NCBI GenBank assembly: GCA_016867055.1
Contig: VGKN01000058.1
Location: forward strand, 1-8,011
Direction of reading: 5' to 3'
Length of the DNA: 8,011 nucleotides
Source of the DNA: Candidatus Omnitrophota bacterium
Lineage (GTDB): Bacteria; Omnitrophota; Koll11; VGKN01
Below are positions 1 to 8,011 of the stretch, piece after piece. How positions within the stretch are numbered: position 1 is the first letter of the stretch; the number at the start of each line of letters is the position of its first letter. Below the pieces are notes generated by a model. It was not told the origin of the DNA. It did no database searches and saw nothing but the letters and a program-made list of their open reading frames with translations. A program made the translations under genes and the position numbers.

Positions 1-1020
1 CTGTATTAACGCAAACCTCTCATTTGCAGGATGTGCAGCCACTCTAATTAGTCCTAATGCGGAGTTCGCTCTCCACCTTGTATCTGCATCGGAAATTATT
101 GCATTCTTTATAGTCCTACTCTCATCCACAACCCTTAATCTGCCATATGCGTCTCTACCTAAACCAAATTCTGTATAGGCATTTTCTCTCATCTGCTCTA
201 TATTGTCTCCGCTAGCGCCTATAATCGCATCAAACTTACCCTTTCCTATATCAGGTGTCGCAGAAGAGGAATATCTAAGGTACTCATAAAGATTCGCATA
301 TTCCTCCCCTCTCCAGAGTTCATACTGATATGTATATGCGCCTGATTTAAATTGGTCGGTTGTCTGGTCTGTCCTCCATGGAGTTTTAGAATTATCGCCC
401 ATTATGATAGCCCTTGCGAAGTGATATATCTTGACATTTGGATACTTTGCTCTCAGTTCTTGTTCTCTAACTAACTCCATTTGAGCAATTGGATGAGGTC
501 TTATGTAAGCAACTACCCTTGCCTTTCCATCTTTATATTCTATCACTGTAAATATCTTTTTCATAAAAGCCTCTGGCATGCAATTGGTAACAGGGTCAAT
601 ATGGCTCCAGAATAACTTTCCAAATGAAAAGTCACCCTTCGTATTATCAATAATATCTACGCCTTTTCCCTGTAATTCCTCTACGTTAACCTCTTTATTA
701 ATTTCAGGTGCATCTTTTGGGGGCTTTATTTCCTCCCAGACAGGTGTTCCAGAGTTTACTGTATAGATTAGATTCTCTGCCTGATTATTTCTGATAGTGT
801 AATCTATTGAATTGAATGAACTGTCCAGAGCACCATAAGAGGTGAAACGCACTGTATAGATAAATGCTGACCTCTGTTCAGGTGCAACATAACCTGGTTG
901 AGAAATATAGGTTCCATCTTTATTCTCTGCTATTATACCTGTCTTAACAATATCCTCTCCAACGCCCACAGGTATCTCCTGCGGCACAATCCTGGTTACT
1001 GCCCAGTCTAATGCTACCTT
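1..1020 (-). other. Protein domain: GT84-like glycosyltransferase, N-terminal part, truncated by the window edge
   Basis: Residues about 2331-2670 follow the layout of the cyclic beta-1,2-glucan synthase transferase domain. DWAVTRIVPQEIP (2335-2347) matches the 'NW.VT..VPP..LP' segment after the membrane helices. VAPEQRSAFIYTVRF (2375-2389), then LDSSFNSIDYTIRNN, match 'IP..ARTLVVVPT' and 'LLEHLEVRYLANPD'. LVREQELRAKYPNVKIYHFAR (2513-2533) matches the helix and strand 'AR..I..LN..YG.RF.LFHR'. ELWRGEEYANLYEYLR (2564-2579) stands where 'WERKRGKLEELN.LLR' occurs. IISDADTRWRANSA (2638-2651) carries the DxD motif DADT expected to bind the nucleotide-sugar and metal. RVAAHPANERFALIQ (2656-2670) matches 'MAHPLN....AILQP'. 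UDP-glucose is the donor in the known family; donor and product here are unknown. The usual 'RKRGK' run is reduced to RGEE. The second half, with the QxxRW-type acceptor motif, lies outside the window. Confidence 0.7.
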
Positions 1021-4000
1021 AACAGGTGTGTGGTATGTGCCAAGCAAACCTATTAATAGAGCATTTAGTGCAAAGAAATTCCCTAACTGCCAGTTGAGAA
1101 GATTTGAGAATACAATACCGCCGAGTGCTGTTAAGGCAAGAGTAAGACCTAAATAGCCTGCAAGTCTACTGTTTAAACCGGTAAAGACTATATCTCTTTT
1201 AACAATCCGTCCAATTATGTTAAGAGTGATGGGTATAATTAAGATAGCTCCAAATATTACACCTGTAAATGAACCTAAAATCAGAGAAACTAAACTTATA
1301 CCAAATCCAAATGTGGCTAAATATTTTCTGCCCTGGGTTGAGCCAAGTAAAACAGGAACTAGTAACATAATTCCACCCAACAATAGACCTGTTACCATAA
1401 ACGCTGGTATAAGACCACCTGTTAGGATGGTCGTCGTTCCTACTCCAATAAGGCTAGCTATTTTAATCATCGCTAAAGAAGTAACGCCACTTTTAAGCAG
1501 GGCTAACGATAAGGTGGCTAAAACCAAAGGTACTGTCACTCCTGTAATACCCTTCTCTTTAAACTTATAAATTGCATATGACACCGCTAAGGCAGAAAAG
1601 ACTAAATTTACACTAAAGAATGGGATAATATTAAAGGAGGCTAGTAGTCCCGTTATTGCAACTGGTAATAGTTTTGCAAGTAGCGGTAAGCCAGCCTTTT
1701 TGTCTAATAGATATTTAACAAGGGATACTAAGCCTATAGAACCTATTGCTAAAAATACAGCAGCTGGTACACTTAATAAGAGAGAACCGGCGGTAAACAC
1801 TACTACTGTTAAACCAAATTTTACCCCATCAAGATAACGAGTAGATAAAGCTCTAATACCAACAGCAAGACCAAAACCTATTCCAACTATCTTTAATATA
1901 AAACCTAAGGATAAAAATGGAGAGATAAATAAGAAATTCAATCCTACTGCTAATAAAATAGAAACTCCTAAAGTAACCCCAAGATCTCTAATAAGAGGCA
2001 GTTTCTGGAGGAGAAAACTACCCTTTTTTACTTCCTTGAAGTAATAGAATGGGGTTGTTGCCTTTTTTAAGTCCTCTCCGCCATAAAAATACCTACCCTG
2101 TCTTATGGTGTTAACAATCTTGCTAATGCGTTCAAGCATATCTCCCTTTTCAATTTCTGCCTGAGGAATAACCTTGGGTGTTATCTTAACTGTCTCTGGT
2201 ATGAGGGATTTTGATTCTCTATCATCTGCATCCTGTGCAAGGGTTTTGATATCATAAAGCTCTGTAAAAGCTATACCCTTCGCATTTGAAGCATTTCTTG
2301 AATAGACAACTTGAACAGGAAGTTCTGTGTTAGACCGTTGGTTTTCTGCTCTAAGAGAAAAACCTCTGGATACAGGAATTAACGCTATATTTGAAATATA
2401 TTCGGTCTCAGTTATATCTTCCAGATTGAATACAATTGTATCTGTTTTTGTGGTAGATAACTGCTCTCCTATAAAATTCCAGAGATTTTTAAGGTAGGTT
2501 TTTCTTCTATCTTCTTCTGTCTGGGGAACACCACCTATTTCGGAGATACCCTTAATGGGCCTTAGGCTTACATAAATTCCGACCGGCTCTGTCGTAATGA
2601 AGGTCTTTTTCTCAACAATTATGTATTCACCGTCCGCAAAGAGAATGTTGTTATAAGAAAACTTGTTTTTATCGCTCCTTGGAATTATCTCTACTATAAA
2701 CTTGCCTTTTTTGGTCTTTGCCTCATATACCCTGCCTCCTGCCTGGCTTTCATATTTAAGTCTGATAGAATCAAAATTTATGTCATCTATGCTAATACCA
2801 GAAGTTTGAACAATCGCTCTTGCTACTTTTTCTCTTGGCAAAAGGCTTAAGTCCCTAAGGGGTGGCGGACGTGCACCTAGGACAGCTAATGGTACGACCT
2901 GAGGTACTTGTCCAGGCCAAGCAGTAACAGTCCCCGGCTGAGAGGGTGGCGGAGGAGTAAGCAGTGTAGGTGGAACTACCTGCGCAGATTGTTTAAGTGA
3001 TTTTGCTTTAGAGCGTCTTAAAAGAAGGGTAAGAATAAAAACGGGTATAACTGCTATCAATATAGCTGTGCAAGTAATTACAAGTCTAACTCTACCCATA
3101 ACCCATTGTATTGTTGGAATTACCTCTTGTGGTTGATTGTCCATACCTGAATATAGAGCAGCTATCTTTTCTCCAACCCCAGATTGCCTGACATATTTAC
3201 TAAATCCACCATCTTCATCAATAGCAGAATACGCACCCATAATAGACCAGGCGTGGTCAACAGCAAGAATTTTTCGTGTTACTGTGCCGGCTCTCCCTAA
3301 ATCACCATCCTTTGTAACCATGCTGTCAACAAAGCCAAATTGGGCAGAGAACATCTCAGGATGGTCACTTCTTAACTGATTAAGCCTTGCTACCATCTTA
3401 GGATTAACAGAACCTGCAAGCCACAGAGCATACGGAACAAGGAGGTCTTCTCTTACATCATTTTGGCTAACTTCCTTAATGCCTGCATTAGCTATGTATC
3501 CTATGGGGCTTTCTGCAGCACCTGTAAAAATATCCTTATCCAGCATTATGGCAGAATAATTTAAAAGAATTGCCCTTGCCTGAGCCGACATTCTGCTTTC
3601 ACCAATAAATATCTCTGGAACAAATACCTGATGGCTTGAGCCCTGGAAGAAAGTAGTAATTAAAATTTGTTTGTATGAACTTATACTGGCTTTAAGATTT
3701 GCAAAAGTGCCTTTTGGTAAATCTCCCCTTGCCTCAGCATAGGCTACAACTGCCCTTGCCTCAGAGCCCCAATTGCTATAATGGGCAGTTTCATAATAGA
3801 GTTCGCCCAGAACATCAAAGTAGCCAATGCTCATCATTTGTTTTTCTGTATCATAGAATGCAGCGTAGTTATGCCCAAGCAGGTTGTCTATAATCTTGGT
3901 TATCTCCTTATCGTTCTTATAAGCTTCTCTTAAACCCTCCAAAGCCAAATCTAATAAACCATTATCCAATGAGGATACGTGGTAGCCTGTAACCTGCTGG

Positions 4001-7000
4001 AGTTCTCTATTGACCATAGCATTACCTGTGGTTGCCTGTGGCTTTCCTGTCTGGGCATCGTACCAGGAGTAGAAGAAACCATTTTTATCCTTGGGTAGCG
4101 TTTCAAATATCTTTAGGGTTTGCATTATCCTTATCCTGGCTTCTTCATCTGAAATAATTCCCATATCTCTTGCAGAGACAACTGCAGCAAGGTAGCTACC
4201 TACTGCAGAAATATTACCGTTGAGATTCCCAATAATTATTTTATTTATGTCAATAGTACCTTTATCAAATACGAGACCTTTTTCTGAAATAAGTCTTACA
4301 AGGCCATTCCAGTTAACCATTGTCATCTCTTTGACCAAAGAAGAATCTGCCACCTCTTCTGGCGTGACCGAAGGAGTAATCTTACCTATGTCAGTAATAC
4401 TACAAATGGGTGTAACAGAAGCTATAAATCTGTCTTGCCATAGCTCAACCTGGGATATTGAGGTTCCTAATATTACCAAGGTTGCCATAATAATTGCTGA
4501 AATAGCGCAGACTATCCTAAAGTTATAAGCAGAAAATGCAGCTGAGAAAGAAATTCTATCTTTAATCTCTCCTGATATCTCTTGATAAAATCTTAATTTT
4601 AACCTTTTTGCCTGAATAAATTTATTAAATATTAGTATTAAGAAAATATAAATTGGAAGCCCAAATAGTAATTTTAACACCAACGGCGTATTTACCCATA
4701 AACCCTTTGAGACCTTTTCAAGGTTTAGCTCCTCTATTCCTTGTTTAGCAAGACCTATGGTATTGTTATAAAATTTCGTAAACTCTGACAATTTCTTTTC
4801 TCCAATAGCGGCTATTGTCTTTTGAAGGGCTTTCTGAGAGGATTCTCTGTGCAAGAATAACTCATCTGGAGAGCCATAATGATAAACACCCTTTGTGTAT
4901 TGCGATAATCTTCCGCCAGGAGATAATTCTGACTTTAACTGTTCAATCCATGAAGAATCGTATTTCAACTCTTTGCCTGCTGGCAGCACTAATGAAATAG
5001 GCTTGCCCAAACTCCCAACTTTCTGGTAAGTGGTGCCAAAAAGTTCATAAGGAGTCAGATAACCAATTTGACTTTCTGCGCCATACTGTTTACCAAAGAT
5101 GTATATTTCGCTGATTAAAGAAATGTCTTCTTTGTTTAAGATAGCTTCCAATGTTTTTTCTGAAATGTCAGCAGGCACTGCAAGCGCAATATGTATTTTA
5201 TCTTTGGCACCTAATTCGCTGATAGTCTTGTTAACATATCTAACAAATGCGAGCGTCTGTTGAGGTCTCCCAAGATCGGGGGATAAAACTAACGTAACGT
5301 CATTTTGAGCTTCTTTTAATATAGTTATAAGTCTATTTAGCTGAGCATCATTTCCTGAGATAATTGAATCTAAAAAGGTGCCTTTTGTATCTTGTGGGTC
5401 AATCATAACAGCAAGATTTTTCAAACCAACGTATGGATTTAAATCTGATTTATACGTAAAGGTGTTATTTAACCCTATAATCAACAGACCGCTTGTTGCA
5501 TCAATATAACTATCAGTCCATTTAGCAAGATTATATTCTAATGAACCCCTTAAAACTCCGTACATTGTCCAGAGCTGGGTTGCTCCAAAGGTTCCGGATG
5601 GACCAAAGAACTTCCTCTTGTATAATGGAGCGGTGGATTTAAGGTCAGCTCTGGTATTAGTTATATCAGATTTAATTTTATTGATTCTCTCAAGCATCGC
5701 CTTATCATTGTTATGGATATTTGATAACATATCAAGCTTGATTATGAACCCACGTAAAACATTAAGAGATGTTGTAGGCCTTGTAGCTAAATCAACTATG
5801 GGTTTGATAATTTCTTTTCCTACAATAGGATCGGCGATATAATCAGCCAACGCCTCAAGAACCAGTGCCTGTAAACTACCAGATAATTCTCTCCCCTTTA
5901 TCGTATTCACAACTAACAGTATGTTTTGACGTTTCTGTCCGATATCCACTTGGCTGTTTTTTAAATCTGCCAAAGCAAGCCGTATAATATTTTCAATTAT
6001 GTCTTGTTTTGTATTAACATCTGTAAGGGCAGTATAAACAGTCCAGGTTAAAGCCCTACTTAAAGAGTGCTTTATAGAATCGTTCTGTAATCCAGTGTTA
6101 ATAACAGCAATTAATGCTTCTTCATTTATTTTATTTTTAGGATTAACTAATATATGCATTAGAGCATTTGCCGTAACAGCATCTTCAATCATAACCACGC
6201 CTCTTAGATAAGCGGGAACTGAATATTCAAAGTATCTTCTCTCAAGCTCTCCGCGAACTTCTGGAAATACCTGGCGTGGCATTGAATTTGAACCCTTAAT
6301 AATTTCTTCTATAATAACACTTAAATCTGTCTCAGGAATTGCGCCTGCATAACCTAACCATCCAAGTCCATCAATCGCAATAAGTGTGGAAAAATCTTTA
6401 TTGAGCAAGGCTTTTCTTAATTCACCTATTACATAAGTTATATCTTCTTCAGCAACAATATGAGTTGTAGCTAATCGCCAGAGTGTATAAAGTTTGGCTT
6501 GATAGATTTTTGTATCATCCTCGGAACTAATTTTAAAATCGTTTATTTTTACTAAACCTGTCAACATTACCTGCTCAGGATAAATTTTTGCAATGTCGCC
6601 TAAGGCAATAATAACCTCGCCGGAGGTTTGTGGATCTTTCAATTCCTTTAAAAACTTTACACCCGCTATTAAATAAGAGGTGCCATCAGGAGCAACAGAT
6701 AAGGTATCTTCCCTTGCACGGTAAATCCTGCCGAGCGACAAAATTACATTCCTTCTTACAGTTAAATCTGAATCAGTGCTTGCACTCTTCTCTAAACTTG
6801 AAATTACCTTTAATATATCTCCCATTGAAATCTGACCTACTTCAAGGGTCGCCCTTCTTTCTACTATTGCACTAAATACCTGCGGTATAGAGCTACGAAT
6901 ATAGGTATTGGTATTGAAATCAGAAAGTAGCTCAGTAAATTTATAGAAAGTCGCTCCTATAACGGTTGTAATTGAGGCGTTTGCACTACCATTAACTCTG

Positions 7001-8011
7001 ACTATGCCACTAAGTGTCTCATCTATATCTCTACGGGTATTAAGAAAAGCCAATCTATTGAACATAGCATTGTTTATATCAACTATTAAATAATTTGGAA
7101 TAATACCTAACTCAGCCATATTACTAAGACTAATCAATGCCAATTGATATTCATTATCAGAACCTTGTTTGATTAACTTAATAAGGTCATTTACTATTAT
7201 ATCAATTTCACCTCCAGGAATTTGATTATGTACAGCTAAACGCCATATGCCCCAGATAGCCGCTGTTTTTACCACTCTACTTCCCTTTTCATCTTCAATA
7301 ATTCCTCGTAAAGTTAAACGAGTGTCAGTATATCTATTTGCAGGTAGTAATCCTAACTCTACCATTACTCCAAGAGCTGATGCCGCTGCTATCCGCTTTG
7401 AATCATCCCTTGAAGTTTTCAAATCTAAAATAAGCTTTGCTGTAAGTGATTCAAATTGGCTATAATCAAGTTCATGACCCCTTTTCTCTATAACATTTCT
7501 CAACGTCCATATAAGGTCAGGTTCAGTTAAGAGTTCAGGAACTAAAATATAAGAATCAAGTAGGGTTATAAAAGTTGCATTAAGTACATACTGAGAAATA
7601 TTATTATGAGAAGTTATTTCACCAATTGCCCCGTATATAGCAAGTCTTTCTTCTCTGGTTCCATTTTTCAACTTATTAAATAAACTATGTAAAAGTTCTT
7701 CCTGTAAAGATTGGGGTATGCTATTTGTCCTAGCAATTTCTCTTATACCCTGTATTGCTGCCCGACTATCCATATTCGCGGGTAATCTATATGGGGAATT
7801 AAGAAAAGTTATATAAGATCTTAGGGTACTGGTTAGTTCTTTTTCCTCAGTATGGCTGTTCTTAATCATAAGTTGTGCTGGAGTATCGAGCATCTTTGCA
7901 GCAAAACTTTCTTTGTTACTAAGTTCTGATTGGACGGCCAAAATACTAATCATAATCTCTTTTTCCTCGTCATCCGTTATCCCTTTTGCCATTAATCTCC
8001 TTAAGGCTTCT
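1..8011 (-). CDS. Giant multidomain membrane protein, cyclic beta-glucan synthase (NdvB/Cgs)-like, partial at both ends
   Basis: One frame, with codons on positions 3k+1 to 3k+3 of the plus strand, stays open across the whole window and gives about 2,670 residues. The first codon seen is at 8008-8010 and the last (Gln) at 1-3; neither a certain start nor a stop is present. Domains in order are a helical-repeat solenoid, a TIM-barrel-like domain, two transmembrane helices, a glycoamylase-like domain, one transmembrane helix, a Pro-rich linker, a beta-rich domain, a polytopic membrane region and a truncated GT84-like glycosyltransferase. The likely role is synthesis or processing of an envelope glucan. 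Ordinary cyclic beta-1,2-glucan synthases are about 2,800 residues and place GT84 before the glycoamylase-like part and GH94 last. Here the order of the first two is reversed and no GH94 is visible, so the full protein is probably well over 3,000 residues. The frame and its coding nature are certain; the function is inferred. Confidence 0.95.
1021..1980 (-). other. Polytopic, glycine-rich membrane region (roughly 11-13 helices)
   Basis: Residues about 2011-2330 are nearly continuous hydrophobic sequence broken by short loops. Segments visible include GVSILLAVGLNFLFIS, ILKIVGIGFGLAVG, LLLSVPAAVFLAIG, NLVFSALAVSYAIY, GITGVTVPLVLATL, ILTGGLIPAFMVTGLL, GIMLLVPVLLG, FGFGISLVSLILGS, VIFGAILIIPITLNIIG, LALTALGGIVFSNLL and FFALNALLIGLLGT. 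Small residues (Gly, Ala, Ser) are very common and charged residues within helices are rare. Loops carry scattered Lys/Arg, such as LLDKKAG and STQGRKY. In cyclic beta-1,2-glucan synthases a few membrane helices flank the GT84 domain and help export the glucan; this block sits in the same relative place but is much longer. No transporter signature was recognised. Helix count is by eye. Confidence 0.8.
2161..2793 (-). other. Protein domain: probable beta-rich domain, family unknown
   Basis: Residues about 1740-1950 alternate short polar and hydrophobic strands, for example RVYEAKTKKGKFIVEIIP, EYIIVEKKTFI, GIYVSLRPI, DTIVFNLEDI, YISNIALIPV and LPVQVVYSRN. The stretch around DTIVFNLEDITETEYISNIA resembles the strand pairs of jelly-roll carbohydrate-binding modules ('F.L......I..I.I.P'). 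No family could be named from the sequence. If TM3 topology is right the domain is cytoplasmic, which is an odd place for a carbohydrate-binding module. A helical, charged tail (about 1951-2010) then leads into the polytopic membrane region. Confidence 0.45.
2833..2988 (-). other. Proline-rich linker
   Basis: Residues about 1675-1726 are low-complexity and Pro-rich, with VVPPTLLTPPPPS, WPGQVPQVVP and ARPPPLRD. It directly follows the TM3 stop-transfer cluster and precedes the beta-rich domain. It is probably a flexible or extended spacer. No binding motif can be assigned. Confidence 0.75.
3019..3090 (-). other. Transmembrane helix TM3
   Basis: Residues about 1641-1664 form one long hydrophobic stretch (core LVITCTAILIAVIPVFIL) that ends in RRSKAK (1665-1670), a typical cytoplasmic stop-transfer cluster. 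Together with the basic loop after TM1 this supports an outside position for the preceding glycoamylase-like domain and an inside position for the linker that follows. Confidence 0.8.
3151..4320 (-). other. Protein domain: glycoamylase-like domain of the cyclic beta-1,2-glucan synthase type
   Basis: Residues about 1231-1620 follow, in order, the motifs of the central part of NdvB/Cgs proteins (including the Pfam glycoamylase-like family PF10091), an alpha/alpha-barrel. NGNISAVGSYLAAVVSARD (1264-1282) matches the 'TNIGLYL...ARD' start. GFFYSWYDAQTGKP (1311-1324) matches 'HF.NWYDT.T..P', and VSSLDNG (1345-1351) matches 'VS.VDSGN'. SIGYFDVLGELYYE, then GSEARAVVAYAEARGDLP (1415-1432), match 'IGY.V....D.SYYD...SEARLASF.AIA.GD.P'. 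GSSHQVFVP (1457-1465) sits at 'GTMFEYLMP', FTGAAES (1495-1501) at 'WGISES', LLVPYALWL (1523-1531) at 'VAPYA.AL', and VDHAWSIMGAYSAI (1584-1597) at 'HHQGMSLVALAN'. Several of the most conserved residues are changed (FE to HQ, HHQG to DHAW), so activity is uncertain. It is flanked by TM2 and TM3 and probably faces outward. In Cgs this region helps control glucan length or processing; here the role is inferred. Confidence 0.8.
4453..4680 (-). other. Transmembrane hairpin (TM1 and TM2) with a strongly basic loop
   Basis: TM1 is residues about 1111-1129, centred on LLFGLPIYIFLILIF. It is followed at once by a Lys/Arg-rich stretch, KFIQAKRLKLRFYQ (1130-1143). TM2 is about 1166-1186, centred on SAIIMATLVILGTS. 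The basic loop should be cytoplasmic by the positive-inside rule. That puts everything N-terminal to TM1 and the glycoamylase-like domain after TM2 on the outer face. The two hydrophobic segments are plain in the translation; the orientation is inferred from charge alone. Confidence 0.8.
4813..5610 (-). other. Protein domain: alpha/beta region resembling a degenerate glycoside-hydrolase TIM barrel
   Basis: Residues about 801-1066 alternate short hydrophobic strands with amphipathic helices: GLLIIGLN (841-848), LKNLAVMID (863-871), DVTLVLSP (904-911), KIHIALAVP (938-946), ISEIYIFG (966-973) and KPISLVLP (1003-1010). The strand LGKPISLVLP follows a helix as the 'LGKPV.ITE' strand does in several clan-A glycoside hydrolases, and GVYHYGSPDE (1041-1050) resembles the late strand of such barrels. 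The acidic residues usually found at strands 4 and 7 are not visible: the strand 4 candidate reads IYIFGKQYG and the strand 7 candidate ends LVLPAGKE. The domain may therefore bind sugar without cutting it, or belong to another alpha/beta fold. It lies between the solenoid and the first membrane hairpin and is probably on the outer side of the membrane. Fold class is an inference. Confidence 0.4.
5641..7767 (-). other. Protein domain: alpha-solenoid of HEAT/armadillo-like repeats
   Basis: Residues about 82-790 are almost entirely amphipathic helix. A degenerate unit recurs in two blocks, with a helix ending in a pattern like G-x-W-R-L-A, then a short turn often ending in Ile-Pro. Clear examples are EIARTNSIP (91-99), EITSHNNIS (131-139), MVELGLLP (216-223), WRLAVHNQIP (256-265), MAELGIIP (298-305), GDIAKIYP (471-478), WRLATTHIV (511-519) and WLGYAGAIP (551-559). 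Spacing between neighbours is 40-42 residues in both blocks. Such solenoids usually act as binding scaffolds. No catalytic motif is visible. The region C-terminal to about residue 560 is still helical but the repeats are too worn to count. The repeat pattern is seen directly; the HEAT/armadillo label is inference from period and helicity, and TPR is less likely because its unit is 34 residues. The first 80 residues are also helical and may be earlier repeats. Confidence 0.7.
7997..8002 (-). promoter_or_regulatory. Possible Shine-Dalgarno before an in-frame ATG (alternative start at 7992)
   Basis: Read on the minus strand, AAGGAG is followed by ATTA and then ATG at 7992-7990, in the giant frame (residue 7, MAKGITDD). 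The 4-base spacer is a little short. The six codons upstream are open to the window edge and read EALRRL, which continues the helical pattern. No signal peptide or membrane anchor follows the ATG, yet topology suggests that the N-terminal domains are outside. These two points make an internal chance match somewhat more likely than a true start. Confidence 0.25.

Noticed and set aside
1217..1570. Plus-strand open frame of 117 codons
   Set aside because: It lies wholly opposite the polytopic membrane region. Its Pro/Asn/Ile-rich product is what the reverse of Leu/Gly/Ala-rich helix codons gives. There is no sensible domain and the minus frame is clearly coding.
3571..3768. Three near-identical short stretches (about 3571-3586, 3725-3740 and 3751-3768; core CCTTGCCT)
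   Set aside because: On the minus strand they encode Ala-Glu/Gln-Ala-Arg parts of the glycoamylase-like motifs (SEARA, AEARG, SAQARA). Shared codons explain the likeness, and spacing and flanks do not fit a CRISPR or other DNA repeat.
4220..4528. Plus-strand open frame of 102 codons
   Set aside because: It is antisense to TM2 and the start of the glycoamylase-like domain. The hydrophobic look is a mirror of the minus-strand codons, and the conserved motifs are all on the minus strand.
578..7465. Other short plus-strand open frames (578-766, 3137-3379, 3699-3893, 4815-5000, 5618-5842, 6630-6875, 7247-7465)
   Set aside because: Each is shorter than 85 codons, sits inside the giant minus-strand gene, and has no recognisable motif or convincing domain.
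1..8011. Frameshift, pseudogene or joined neighbouring genes
   Set aside because: The frame is continuous across every domain boundary with no stop and no shift in phase, and codon style looks the same throughout.

Overview
The window is a single unbroken reading frame on the minus strand. Reading from position 8010 down to 1 gives about 2,670 sense codons with no in-frame stop, no frameshift and no intergenic DNA. Both ends of the gene lie outside the window, with one caveat about a possible start near 7992. Residue numbers below count from the codon at 8008-8010 as residue 1. No RNA gene, mobile element, CRISPR array or second gene is supported.

The product is a very large multidomain membrane protein built from cyclic beta-glucan synthase (NdvB/Cgs-like) modules in an unusual order. 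From N- to C-terminus: (1) an all-helical solenoid of 40-42-residue HEAT/armadillo-like repeats (residues about 80-790); (2) an alpha/beta domain resembling a degenerate glycoside-hydrolase TIM barrel (about 800-1066); (3) a transmembrane hairpin with a very basic loop (about 1111-1186); (4) a glycoamylase-like domain clearly related to the middle of cyclic beta-1,2-glucan synthases (about 1231-1620); (5) one transmembrane helix (about 1641-1664); (6) a proline-rich linker; (7) a probably beta-rich domain; (8) a glycine-rich polytopic membrane region of roughly 11-13 helices (about 2011-2330); (9) the start of a GT84-like glycosyltransferase domain that reaches the DADT motif and then leaves the window.

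By the positive-inside rule, the solenoid, TIM-like and glycoamylase-like domains should face the periplasm or outside, and the GT84-like domain the cytoplasm. A simple reading is an envelope machine that makes a glucan inside, moves it through the membrane part, and trims or binds it outside. That function is inference; the domain relationships of the glycoamylase-like and GT84-like parts rest on visible motifs.

The DNA is moderately AT-rich and uses ATA (Ile) and AGA/AGG (Arg) heavily. A giant ORF with glycan-active and helical-repeat domains recalls the giant genes reported from Omnitrophota (former candidate phylum OP3). That assignment is a guess from gene style, not from a phylogenetic marker.
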